48,290 nt of DNA, taken from Russula earlei. Lineage: Eukaryota > Basidiomycota > Agaricomycetes > Russulales > Russulaceae. The notes beneath the pieces were generated by a model. It saw only the letters and a program-made list of their open reading frames with translations. It was not told the DNA's origin and did not search any database. Shown one piece after another: positions 33,539 through 43,008 of this stretch. The DNA lies in NCBI GenBank assembly GCA_025769875.1, contig JAGFNK010000404.1:1-48290 (forward strand), read 5' to 3'. The position numbers and the translations under genes are program-made. The first letter of the stretch is position 1. Every line of letters starts with the position of its first letter.

Positions 33539-34060
33539 GTCAAAGTGTTTGTGCACAGTTGGTTTATTGAAGGCCTGTGCACATTCTGGATCTAAACCTG
33601 ATGGCTTCCTGAGCATGATCTCTGGGTGATGTCAAAAAAAATAAATGATCCAGGTTTTGCTTGGCTTCTTCCCACAGAGGACCTCAGCCTTCTTCAGGAT
33701 TGTCCGCTTGCTGAGGGGGTGGCCAGTGTCTGACAGGAAAGTAATCCAATCAATGAGTGCTTTCTCTGCCTCAGGGGAGAGAAGTTGCTGGCTGAAGTGA
33801 GCCTGTTTAGGGGAAACATGTTTGCCATGAAAATGGTTCTGAACAGTGTGGTAAGGAAGAGCAACACTAGTGCAAGTCTTGATTTCATGAATGACATCTG
33901 AGATATTGGGTTTGGCCTGGGCACAAAGCTGGGTGCATGCCTCTTGAATGAGTTTTTCAATGTCATGGATAATAGAACCTCTAGGAGACATGCTCCCTGC
34001 ACCATGGGAGGGCTTTACAGTAGAGCCAAGGACTGTAACTTGAAAATGCGACTTGGACAC
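33539..34060 (-). pseudogene. pogo transposase, N-terminal DNA-binding region
   Basis: It runs from ATG 34060 through a psq/CENP-B-like helix-turn-helix segment: LSPEAEKALIDWITFLSDTG, KRTILKKAEVL, KKPSKTW. After a TGA at 33632-33634 it continues in frame HHPEIMLRKPSGLDPE...NKPTVHKHFD up to the AABB element. HFD joins directly to LLLEIIHKYEIP on the far side of that element, which confirms the interruption. It binds the element ends in intact relatives. Confidence 0.75.
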
Positions 34061-34443
34061 AACATGTAGCTGAGCACAGCAGACTTTGAAACCTGATGGG
34101 CATTGGAGTACACACTGTCATGCAGTTTCACCATTTTGTCTGTATCTCCCCTCCCACTCCTCTGAATTCTCTATAATTTTACACAAGGCTTTTATGATAT
34201 GCATAGATGATATATTGAATGTTTTTTGATGTTTTGTTGAGAAATACTTACATCTGGAGCTGTTGTAATCAAATTTTGAGTCTTCCCCTGTAATATCAGC
34301 AAGATCAAAAAGCAAGCACAATGAAATTTCTTTATTTCTTTTGTGATCCATAATTTGGTAGTATATTGGTGATATATCCAAGCAAGGATCAGCTAATTTG
34401 TGGTGGTGACCTCTTATAAAACTGCATTTTGAAACTCTCTGGT

Positions 34444-34469
34444 ATTTTGAAACCCACAACATGTGATAG
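34444..34469 (-). repeat. pogo element right TIR
   Basis: On the minus strand it reads CTATCACATGTTGTGGGTTT then CAAAAT, and it is followed outward by TA. A further GAGTTTCAAAAT copy lies just inside, as at the left end. Confidence 0.65.
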
Positions 34470-34471
34470 TA

Positions 34472-35294
34472 GGGGCAACTACTTGCTGAATTGCGCAGTG
34501 ATAAGATAGATTAGATCATAGTAGATCTAATAAAATATCACTACAACATGTAATCAGCTACTGATAAGATTTTTAGATAGTAAGTACTTACTTCAGTTTC
34601 TGTGAGATGAAACTGAAGTATCTTGGTGGATTTTGCTCCACCAAAGGCAAAAACATGTGGAGTGCCTTTGTGGTGTGATGTGCTCTGCCTCTGGGTTCAG
34701 AAGGACCCAGGACAAAATTTTTGGAGACCCCCCCTTCATGGGGGACTTTGCCTAATGTGTTTCAGGAATCTGAGTCTCAATCCCATGTCTGCTCCACTAG
34801 CCCCTGATCGCTCATACTGAAAGTCAAAAACCCAAAAACTAATTTACTGTCTCAGATATGGATTGCAGCAAGAAAGTCCTAACTCTCAAAAGGACACCAT
34901 GGAGCTCACCCAATGCAAGCTTGACACCATGGCTAAAGGCCACAAAGGCAACTTTGTTTACTTAACCCCAGAAAGTTTTCCATACTGCCTCTTAAAATTT
35001 ACAATCAGTATTTACAAATATTGTGCACAGACAATGTACTTAAGAGCTTGAAAATGAGCCAAGAAAAAACAAGAGAGAGAAGAGACAGAGTCTTGTGTCT
35101 TGTTCTCAGAAATGCACCTGCGTGCCTCCCTCAGCTCCCACTCATGCACACTGATTGTCATGCCCTTGGACTTTTGCCCTTGCAACTTTGCTAGGTTATG
35201 GGCCCTGAAGATGCCCAATAAATTAGTATGCACCCCATTTGAAACACTTAGTGCTTACCTTGTGTTATCTGAGCACCATGAGTAGGACTTTAGG
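34472..35294 (+). other. Leader region ahead of the copia gag, with several hairpins
   Basis: No gene is recognised. AGTGATA (34497-34503) pairs with TATCACT (34536-34542) around an inner ATTAGATC/GATCTAAT stem (34510-34531). A 12-bp stem follows at 34589-34620 (ACTTCAGTTTC/GAAACTGAAGT), then TGGTGGA/TCCACCA near 34624-34643. It may include the copia 5' LTR and untranslated leader, but no second LTR copy is in the window to prove it. Confidence 0.4.
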
Positions 35295-36843
35295 ATGCCA
35301 ATTATGAAACCAGCAGCAGATGGCTCAAACTGGGTCACCTACCATGACCAGATGATGTGGGCATTGAATGCCTGTGGCATGCAAGACCACCTCTCTTTCA
35401 TGTCAATTACTCAGGCATACAAAGACACCGGGAGTATTGGGGGTGTAACCCCTGAGACACATTGGGCCTCAGACAAGGCCATTGTCAAGCACATGGTCGT
35501 GACATCTGTGCCTGATATGGTGTTCAACCACATCAAGGACAGTACCTGCATTCAAGATGTGTGGGATAAATTAAAAGGGATCTTTGAAGGAAGATCTAGA
35601 AACTTACTTGTTGACTTAGGATGAAAGCTCCAGAACACACAGTGTGGAGAAGACAACAATGTGCATGAGCACTTTGAGAAGCTTGCTGACATGTGCAAGC
35701 AGCTAGCTGCCATGGGTGAAAGCATCAGTGATAATCACTACGCTAACATAGTGATGGGGTCATTACCAGAGTCTTATGACAGCACCCTCAACTCCATCTT
35801 GACCACTGCTGACATTGCTGGCAAAGACATAACCACAACATCTGTCATTTGACTCATCATGGACAAGTACAACAAACACGCACTGAGAAAGGACAAAACT
35901 AAAGATGATGACATGTTTACTGCAGGGTCCCAAAAGAAGAAAAACAAATGTGATGTTGAATGTTACAACTGCCACAAAAGGGGGCATGTCAAATCTGATT
36001 GCTGGGCCAAGGGCAGTGGCAAGGAGGGACAAGGACCAAAAAAAGAAAATCCAGTTGATGGACAATGCTGCCAGAGCAGCTGAGAAAACTGAAGACACAG
36101 AGGCCTGGGCAGCTATTGAGTGTGTCAAAGAAGATCAAGCCATTTGCCTTGAAGATCTACCAGTGCAGAAGGACTGTGAAGGTCGCAACCACAAACAGCA
36201 CAATGCTGGGTATGCAAGGGACATGGAGGAAGTGTGGGCTGTTGTAGAGGAGGTTGGACAGGAAGGTGATGGGGCAGTTCAAAGTGAAGGGCTGCCACCT
36301 CAAAAAACTGAAGACTTATCAGCAGCTTCAGCAGGTGACACACACACCAAGCATGAGGCTGGGCTCTATGACTCAGGCACCTCTACCCATATGTCACCCT
36401 TCTGTCATCATTTCATCACTTATTGGCCCATACCACCCAGACCCATTAGCACAGCCAACAATCATGTCTTCTATGTGATAGGAATGGGCAACCTTCAAAT
36501 TAATGTACCAAATGGGTCATTGACCATGCCTGTCACACTATGCAATGCCCTCCACATGCCAGATTTAGGACTCACTATTGTGTCAATAAGCTGCATTGTG
36601 CACTTGGGATACTCAGTTTCCTTCAAGGACAGTGCATGCAAAATCAAAAAAGCAAGTGGGGAAGAGGTGGGATGCATAAGCCCAAGCCCAAATGGACTTT
36701 ACAAAGTGGCTCATGTGGCACAACAAGTGCATGTGGCAACAGAACATGTGGACATTCTCATGTTCCATCGATGCCTTGGGCACATTGCCACAAATTCTAT
36801 CTGTGCTCTTGTCTGCTCCAATGCAGTCACTGGACTGCAAATA
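35295..36843 (+). pseudogene. Ty1/copia 5' half: gag, zinc knuckle, protease, GAG-pre-integrase
   Basis: gag reads SNWVTYHDQMMWALNACGMQ, HMVVTSVPDMVFNHI and VWDKLKGIFEG, then the CCHC knuckle CYNCHKRGHVKSDC. The copia protease motif is LYDSGTSTHMSPF, followed by MPDLGLTIVSISCIVHLGYS and the pre-integrase HRCLGHIATNSICALV. In-frame TGA codons at 35622-35624 and 35850-35852 fit CGA. One extra A in a 7-A run (36038-36044) shifts frame after the knuckle. The reading frame stops being copia at GLQI, exactly where the R element starts. The matching 3' half lies inverted at 41770-40701. Confidence 0.85.
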
Positions 36844-37256
36844 TTCCCATTTTCAGCGCACTTGGCGGAGCTTCAATTCCACCCAAATCGGCACAGAAAC
36901 CCCCCTCAAACATGCAGGATGAATATCTCCCTTACAATAGCTTCAATTCATATGAAACTTATTGTCCCTGAATTGCCTGAATGAGGGCTAGGCAGCCCCA
37001 TTGTTTTCATGAGATTTGAGTGAGAATTGGTGGAGCTGGACTCAAGCCACCTCCACATGTGTATTAGATGAATTACAACTCAAAATCCTGGTCTATATCT
37101 ATTATTTTTCCCTCATGTTGTACCCATGGGCTGTCTTGAGGCAGCCCCATAGTGTTTTTGACTCAAGTGTTGTGGTGTGCAACATTGTTCTCAGTGTGAT
37201 TGGAGTGATGGCCAGCCACTCATTGCCCCTCTCACCTCTCCATTCTGACCATCCTT
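36844..37256 (+). repeat. R repeat, left TIR (R1)
   Basis: Begins TTCCCATTTTCAG. Homologous to R2 reverse-complemented over its whole length up to GACCATCCTT, and to R3. Confidence 0.85.
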
Positions 37257-37415
37257 TGCCCTCATTCCCACCACACCCACTGTCTCAGCGGCATCAGCTG
37301 CACTGCTCCCTTCCAACTCGCATTTGGCCCTCCACACCCACAGTCGCAGCCACACCAGTCACACTGCCTGCGTCAACCTGCCATCTGTCTTCACCATGTG
37401 CCGCACTCCTTCAGC

Positions 37416-38852
37416 ATGCCAACTCAGTTAGAATACCTCAAGCTCAAGTGGGATCTGGAGAACCTTATCGCCTCCTCGTCAAGACTCCACATGTGTGACC
37501 GGGAAGACGTAGACAAATACTACTGGAGTTTCAGAGCAATCTGCGGTCCCCTCATCCATGTGTGCCACCTGTGCTATGAAGATTGCGACAAGTCATTCTG
37601 GCTCAGACTCCACCCGGATGACCGCCGGATGGTCTCCCAACGTCTCGGCCCCTGGCACCTGAACGAACAGCAGAGGCACTTTGTCAATTTCCAAGAAGTA
37701 TTCAACACACTAGTCAAGATATTCTCTCAGCGTCCCTGTGACATTCAGCGGGAACGCCAACTCTGCTCTGCAGATGAAGACGAAGATGACTACACATACC
37801 CTGCACCCATTCCCGCTCCAGCCTCCATCCCTACATTGTGCACCATCGCCTCCACCTCACCTGCCTTGCCCATCATCCCTGCAGTTCCCACCTCATCCGC
37901 CATTCCTGTCACCTTGTTCACCGCCGCCATCCTCGACTCGCCAGCCATCATCACCTCGGCTCCACCTGCCCTCGCCATCCCAGCATTGCCCACATTTACC
38001 ATCGTCGCCATCTCGTCTGTCCCCACCGCTGTAGCCTCAGCCATGACATCGCCTATCGCCACTGTCCCTGTCTTTGCCCAACCAGCTCCTGCGCCCTCAG
38101 TGTCGCCTGCTATGGCCACTGTCTCAGCTCCATGCACAACCACCATCTCAACCTCGCCCACCAACGTTTTAGCGCTGCCCACCACTTCAGCCCTTGCAGC
38201 CTCATCTGCCACCCCCACCTTCGTCTCATCTGCTCCCACGCCCTCAGTCGTCTTGTCGCCCTCAGTCTCGTCCATCGCCTCGTCCGTTGCCACAGTAGCC
38301 TCAGTCGTGCCAGCTGCTGACTTCGCATCAGTCTCTGTCTTAGCCTCGCCTGTACTTGTCAGTTCAGCCCAGTCCGTCATAGCACCAGCATTGCCAGCTG
38401 CCGCCGTCTCCACCCTACCCTCAGCCTCAGCCTTCTCAGTTTCAGCCACCGCCACCACGCCCCTAGTTTTGCCAGCCATCTCTGTTGCCCCAGCTTCAGA
38501 TCAGTCAACCGCTGCCACCGTGCTCTTAGCCTTGCCAGCCGCCTTAGTCTCGTCAGCCACCGCTGTAGCCTCAGCCTCAGCCACTGACGTCTTAGCGCCA
38601 CATGCCGCTGCCTCCACCACCGTCTCACAAGCCACCGCTGCCATGCCCTTGTCAGCCACAGCCGCCATTGCCCCTGCGTCGCCCTCAGTCATCGCCTCTG
38701 CCCCATATGCCTCCACCATCACACCAGCACAGTCTGCCGCCACCTTCTCAGTCTCAGCCTCAGTCTTCTCAGTCTCAGCCGCTGCTTTAGTAGTTTCGCC
38801 GCAACACCAGCACCACCCCAGAAGACCAAGAAGGCCTCGGCCACGAACTTAG
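37416..38852 (+). CDS. Gag-like protein with long Ser/Ala/Thr/Pro/Val-rich tail
   Basis: The start chosen is ATG 37416 (MPTQLEYLKLKWDLENLIAS). The first ~115 residues have a retroelement capsid look common in mushroom genomes: DKYYWSFRAICGPLIHVCHL...KSFWLRLHPDDRRMVSQRL...FQEVFNTLVKIFSQRP, then an acidic DEDEDDYTY. The remaining ~350 residues are low-complexity (TSAPPALAIPALPTF, STLPSASAFSVSATATTPL). It ends in an Arg-rich RRPRRPRPRT. No zinc knuckle, protease or polymerase follows. It sits alone between the R repeats. It is 478 aa without internal stops, unlike the surrounding copia. Function is unknown; it may package or parasitise other elements. Confidence 0.55.
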   Translation: MPTQLEYLKLKWDLENLIASSSRLHMCDREDVDKYYWSFRAICGPLIHVCHLCYEDCDKSFWLRLHPDDRRMVSQRLGPWHLNEQQRHFVNFQEVFNTLVKIFSQRPCDIQRERQLCSADEDEDDYTYPAPIPAPASIPTLCTIASTSPALPIIPAVPTSSAIPVTLFTAAILDSPAIITSAPPALAIPALPTFTIVAISSVPTAVASAMTSPIATVPVFAQPAPAPSVSPAMATVSAPCTTTISTSPTNVLALPTTSALAASSATPTFVSSAPTPSVVLSPSVSSIASSVATVASVVPAADFASVSVLASPVLVSSAQSVIAPALPAAAVSTLPSASAFSVSATATTPLVLPAISVAPASDQSTAATVLLALPAALVSSATAVASASATDVLAPHAAASTTVSQATAAMPLSATAAIAPASPSVIASAPYASTITPAQSAATFSVSASVFSVSAAALVVSPQHQHHPRRPRRPRPRT

Positions 38853-39175
38853 CCACAACATGCCACAACAGGAGCAGAAGCCGCCACCGCAGGAGAAGCA
38901 GTCGCCGATGCCAACAGCACACCACACGCCACCTCCCACATCCCCTCCCCATCCGTTCACGCGCTCTCGCCCATGTCTGCTGCTGACACCTGCAGTGGAG
39001 ATGACCCCACCACCACTGCCGCAAGATGACAGATCCCACCCCTGCGCAAGCCACCCCACGCATCCTCTTTCTCAAGTCCTTGCCACCTATGTCTCTATCT
39101 ACGAACTCATGCTCACCGCCTACACCTTCGCTCCTTGTCCACGCCTGCTGCCACCACCTGCAATGGAGACGACTC

Positions 39176-39256
39176 CTGTATATAAAAATACCCTAGCTAC
39201 TCTGTAGTAGAAAGAGTTTAGAATAGGACCCCTCTTTGCAACCCACTCCTCTCTGT
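39176..39256 (+). promoter_or_regulatory. TATA-like motif in the 3' part of the TIR element
   Basis: TGTATATAAAAATACCC (39178-39194) lies just inside R2, followed by ATAGGACCCC and a pyrimidine-rich stretch. It could drive transcription outward or be an LTR-type remnant of the captured gag unit. Confidence 0.3.
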
Positions 39257-39270
39257 CTGTGAAAAACAAG

Positions 39271-39682
39271 AAGGATGGTCAGAATCGAGAGGCGAGAGGG
39301 GTGATGAGTGGCTGGCCATGACTCCAATCGCACTGGAAACAATGTTGCACACCACAACACTTGAGTCAAAAACACTATGGGGCTGCCTCAAGACAGCCCA
39401 TGGGTACAACATGAGGGAAAAATAATAGATATAGACCATGATTTTGAGTTGTAATTCATCTAATACACATGTGGAGGTGGCTTGAGTCCAGCTCCACCAA
39501 TTCTCACTCAAATCTCATGAAAACAATGGGGCTGCCTAGCCCTCATTCAGGCGATTCAGGGACAATACATTTCATATGAATTGAAGCTGTTTTGAGGGAG
39601 ATATTTATCCCGCATGTTTGAGGGGGTTTCTGCGCCGATTTGGGTGGAATTCAAGCTCCGCCAAGTGTGCTGAAAACGGCAA
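39271..39682 (-). repeat. R repeat, right TIR (R2)
   Basis: On minus it begins TTGCCGTTTTCAGCACACTT. It matches R1 and R3 closely. Confidence 0.85.
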
Positions 39683-39684
39683 TA

Positions 39685-40323
39685 AAAACAAGGCGGTCGT
39701 TGAAGAGTACCTTGAAGACGAGGAAGGCTTTAGACTGAGCGGTCGCAGGGGAGTACCCAGGAGGATGAGAGTATCACAGATGGACAGTCTGACGACTGCC
39801 ATGCTTCATTGGGGCTTATATACAGTGTACAGGGTCGATTACAAAGAACTGGGACTATTCTAGACCCTTTGGTACCATCCAATAGGACTACAGAGGCATA
39901 AACTTGCTTGTGTCAAGTTTCAGGCTTACTGAGCACATTACTGATCATTGTGGAGTGATGACATCATTATGATGTCACTGTGGAGTGCTTAGTGAGCCTA
40001 TGAGGTCACTGTGGAGTTGCTCAGTCAGCCATGATGTCATTGGGGCCTTGATGACATCAGATGAGTTATGCAACAGTTTCTAAGAGTTTGTGCTGCTGTT
40101 TCGGGTTCTTGGTGGCTGGGTGACCATGTGGCTGCCACGTGATGATTACCCGATTAGGAAACAGGTGCCTGGTCATGTTATAGTGTCTTTGCAATAGTGA
40201 TATCTTGCACCGCAGGAGGGATAGCCCAGAAAATGGAAGGGAGTTGACAATGCAAAGTGAGAGAGGTCTCTCTTGAGTGAAATAGGACAATCTACAGCCA
40301 GGACTTGGCCTTGGTTTGTAACA
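39685..40323 (-). repeat. Gypsy-2 family LTR, inverted relic
   Basis: On minus it starts TGTTACAAACCAAGG and runs to CGCCTTGTTTT. It is homologous over its length to the plus-strand LTR at 42150. The R2 end abuts it at TA, at the position where the intact LTR reads GTTTAAAG, so an R element probably inserted in this LTR tail. Confidence 0.8.
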
Positions 40324-40700
40324 CTCTTCACACACACCAACTACCATCTACTCTACCTATCCCTTCCTTCCCTAAGAGTCTCTCTTCACTCCCCTGAGAA
40401 GAGCTCGCTTCCTTTAAAGACCTACCTTCCTCTACTCTCTCTCTGCATTGTTCAAGGTCTCTGACAGACTTGAACACATATAGCTAGTGGAACCAGCCCT
40501 AGTCTATCCCATTACAAACTTACCCTAGCTTCTCAACGGACCAAGTCATACTAGGAAGGGTCTGTTGGCCATAACCTGTTTAGCATAAAACACTTTGACC
40601 ACTGCAGGGATCCTTACTCTTTATACACAGGAACTGGCCCATTTCTTGAACACATCTCTACTATTGACTTGTCTTAGCGCTTGAGAACTGACATGGCTAG
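40324..40700 (-). other. Unassigned, probably 3' internal end of a truncated Gypsy element
   Basis: On minus this runs up to the LTR and becomes purine-rich just before it (GGGAAGGAAGGGATAGG, GTGTGTGAAGAG), as a polypurine tract would. A TATAAAG lies near 40614. No coding sequence is seen. The other side abuts the copia linker. Confidence 0.35.
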
Positions 40701-41770
40701 TTACCATGACAATTGGTTAGTAACACTGGGTGGTGTTGCCACCTGTTCCTCTTTTTCTTTCTCCTCAGTCTCAGGTTGCTCATTCATTCCCAGGTCCAAA
40801 TCATCCTCCACTTGAGGCAAAATCCTCCTGCTGATGATGTCAGGGTTGCCAGGCATGCTTGGAGTGGGAGTCCTGGTGGGAGGCGGAGTCATGGCAGCAG
40901 GCTGTGGCATTGTAGCTGGTGTGTTGGCTGGTGTCAGAGGTGTTGTGGGTGGTATGGTGTCAGTGCTGGAAGATGGGTGGTGGGTGGCCATGGGTATAAA
41001 CACTATGTTCTGTTCCACAGAAATAGTTTTATGCTCTGGCTAGTAGATTCTGTGCATGTGAGTGCTGTCTACATCATAGCCTACCCAATGCACTTTGGTT
41101 GCACATGCATCCAGTTTTGATCTGGATTTGTTGTGCACCCAGACATGCTGGCCCCACTCTGGTACCCCTGATAGGTCAGGCTTGTCCCTGCAGAGACATT
41201 CATGAGGCATCACATTTCTGAGTACTTGTGTCAATGTGCAGTTCTTTAGCCAGACAGCAAATTGAATGGCTTCTCCCCACAGATTCTTGGGAAGTTGTGA
41301 GCGGTGTCACATGGTGTGTACATGCTTGAGCAGTTGGCAGTTGAGTGACTCAGCCACTCCATTGTGTTGAGGGGTATTGTGTGTGGTGAGGCATTGCTCT
41401 GTGCCTTGTTCCTTGAGGAAATTCGTGAATTTGTTGCTGGTGTACTCCCCTCCATGGTCCAAGTGGAGTTGCTTGATGGCAATATTGTATTGAGTGTTGA
41501 CCCATAATGTGTACATCTTGTATGCCTTGAAGGCTTCATCCTTTGTTCATAGGAACACAATTTTGGTGTATCACAAGTGGTCATCTGTGCACATGATGTA
41601 ATACTTGCGTGCCCCAAGGCTGACCATGCAGGCTGGCCCCCACACATCTGTGTGTATTTCATCCCCAAAGGCCTTGGCCTGAGGTGTGCTTCTCTCCTTC
41701 TTGATTGGTTTGTGCATTGCCTTAGCATATTTGCATGATTCACAAAAGAAGTTGGAATGGTGACCTATTA
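40701..41770 (-). pseudogene. Ty1/copia 3' half: integrase core and linker, inverted
   Basis: One frame on minus: IIGHHSNFFCESCKYAKAMH (zinc-finger end), DEIHTDVWGPA and LDHGGEYTSNKF (integrase D,D), TPQHNGVAESLN (E), CRDKPDLSGVPEWGQHVWVH, WVGYDVDSTHMHRIY, then a Pro/Thr linker ISRRILPQVEDDLDLG. RT and RNase H are missing. Stops are TGA at 41571-41573, 41547-41549 and 41307-41309 and TAG at 41040-41042 (RIY*PEHK, where Trp is usual). Joined at TA to the plus-strand half it gives GLQIIGHH in frame. Confidence 0.85.
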
Positions 41771-42149
41771 TTGCCATTTTCAGCGCACTTGGCGGAGCTT
41801 GAATTCCACCCAAATCAGCGCAGAAACCCTCTCAAACATGCAGGATGAATATCTCCCTCAAAACAGCTTCAATTCACATGAAATCTATTGTCCCTGAATC
41901 GCCTGAATGAGGGCTAGGCAGCCCCATTGTTTTCATGAGATTTGAGTGAGAATTGGTGGAGCTGGACTCAAGCCACCTCCACATGTGTATTAGATGAATT
42001 ACAACTCAAAATCATGGTCTATATCCATTATTTTTCCCTCATGTTGTACCCATGGGCTGTCTTGAGGCAGCCCCATAGTGTTTTTGACTCAAGTGTTGTG
42101 GTGTGCAACATTGTTTTCAGTGTGATTGGAGTGACAGCCAGCCACTCAT
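41771..42149 (+). repeat. R repeat (R3), truncated by the Gypsy-2 LTR
   Basis: Begins TTGCCATTTTCAGCGCACTTGG after TA (41769-41770), and ends CCAGCCACTCAT where the LTR starts. R1 and R2 continue further, so this copy was cut by the LTR. Confidence 0.85.
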
Positions 42150-42413
42150 TGTTACGAACCAAGGCCAAGTCCTGGCCGAAGATTGTCCTATTTCACTCAA
42201 GAAAAACCTCTCTCACTTTGCATTGCCGACTCCCTTCCATTTTCTGGGCTATCCCTCCTGCGGTACAAGATATTGCTATTGCAAAGGCACTATAACACGA
42301 CCAGGCACCAGTTTCCTAATCGGGTAATCATCGCGTGGCAGCCACATGGCCACTCAGCCACCATGGACCCGAAACAGCGGCACAAACTCTTAGAAACTGT
42401 TGCATAAATCATC

Positions 42414-42514
42414 TGATGTCATCAAGGCTCCAATGACATCATGGCTGACTGAGCGACTCCACAGTGACCTCATAGGCTCACTAAGCGCTCCACAGTGACA
42501 TCATAATGATGTCA
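42414..42514 (+). promoter_or_regulatory. Cluster of CRE/bZIP-like sites in the Gypsy-2 LTR
   Basis: TGATGTCA (42414), TGACATCA (42434), TGACCTCA (42465), TGACATCA (42496) and TGATGTCA (42507). The last two form the perfect palindrome TGACATCATAATGATGTCA (42496-42514). Placed 140-240 bases upstream of the TATA box. Confidence 0.5.
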
Positions 42515-42650
42515 TCGCTCCACAATGATCAGTAATGCGCTCAGTAAGCCTGAAAGCTGACACAAACAAGTTTATGCCTCTGTAGTCCTATTGGATGATA
42601 CCAAAGAGTCTAGAATAGTCCCAGTGCTTTGTAATCGACCCTGTACACTG

Positions 42651-42658
42651 TATATAAG
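42651..42658 (+). promoter_or_regulatory. TATA box of the Gypsy-2 LTR
   Basis: TATATAAG in the sequence CACTGTATATAAGCCCC; conserved in the inverted relic. Confidence 0.6.
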
Positions 42659-43008
42659 CCCCAATGAAGCATGGCAGTCGTCAGACTGTCCATTTGTGAT
42701 ACTCTCCACTTCCTGGGTACTCCCCTGCGACTGCTCAGTCTAAAGCCTTCCCTCGTCTTCAAGGTACTCTTCAACGACCGCCTTGTTTAAAGTCCCTCGC
42801 TGCACTGGCCTCTACTCTTCGCCTCTGCCTCCTGCAACACATACCAGTCCCCATCTGGTATCTTCTAGTCGTTTGGCTCGTCCTCCTGTTCAACGCCATT
42901 TACGCCGCGTACCATCTGTTCCGACCCCTGCCCACCTGCTCCTGAGTCCTTAGTGATCAGCAGTATGTGTCTTGACATCTGGACAGTCTCTCATCATTCT
43001 TGTATTGA

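Larger units (their letters stand above)
22032..34469 (-). mobile_element. pogo/Fot1-like (Tc1/mariner) DNA transposon, interrupted by two insertions
   Basis: The element is flanked by TA on both sides (22030-22031 and 34470-34471), as expected for this superfamily. It has imperfect TIRs starting CTATCA..TGTGTGGG and containing GTTTCAAAA at both ends. Without the chromovirus and the AABB element and their 5-bp duplications it is about 3.1 kb. Its single transposase gene reads on minus: a helix-turn-helix region, a DDD catalytic domain and a C-terminal SAP-like segment. The protein is dead, with many stops and indels. The two insertions date after it. Confidence 0.8.
36844..39682. mobile_element. 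2.8 kb TIR element carrying a gag-like ORF, inserted in copia
   Basis: It is bounded by two inverted R repeats of about 412 bp that begin TT(G/C)CC(A/G)TTTTCAG. TA lies outside each end (36842-36843 and 39683-39684). TA duplications and long TIRs suggest a DNA transposon, but the cargo is a retroelement-type gag ORF and no transposase. Classification is open; it may be a non-autonomous or chimeric element. Confidence 0.6.
42150..42790 (+). repeat. Gypsy-2 5' LTR
   Basis: Starts TGTTACGAACCAAGG. Similarity to the inverted relic at 39685-40323 runs to CGCCTTGTTT (about 42789). The true 3' edge may be up to ~25 bases further, at CTGCA followed by TGGCCTC, a possible tRNA-type primer site. Confidence 0.8.

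Noticed and set aside
34118..34462. 114-codon minus-strand ORF upstream of the transposase
   Set aside because: It runs into the pogo TIR and has no motif; most likely untranslated leader.
37790..38479. 229-codon minus-strand ORF
   Set aside because: Antisense shadow of the low-complexity gag tail; no motif or promoter, and its composition mirrors the sense codons.
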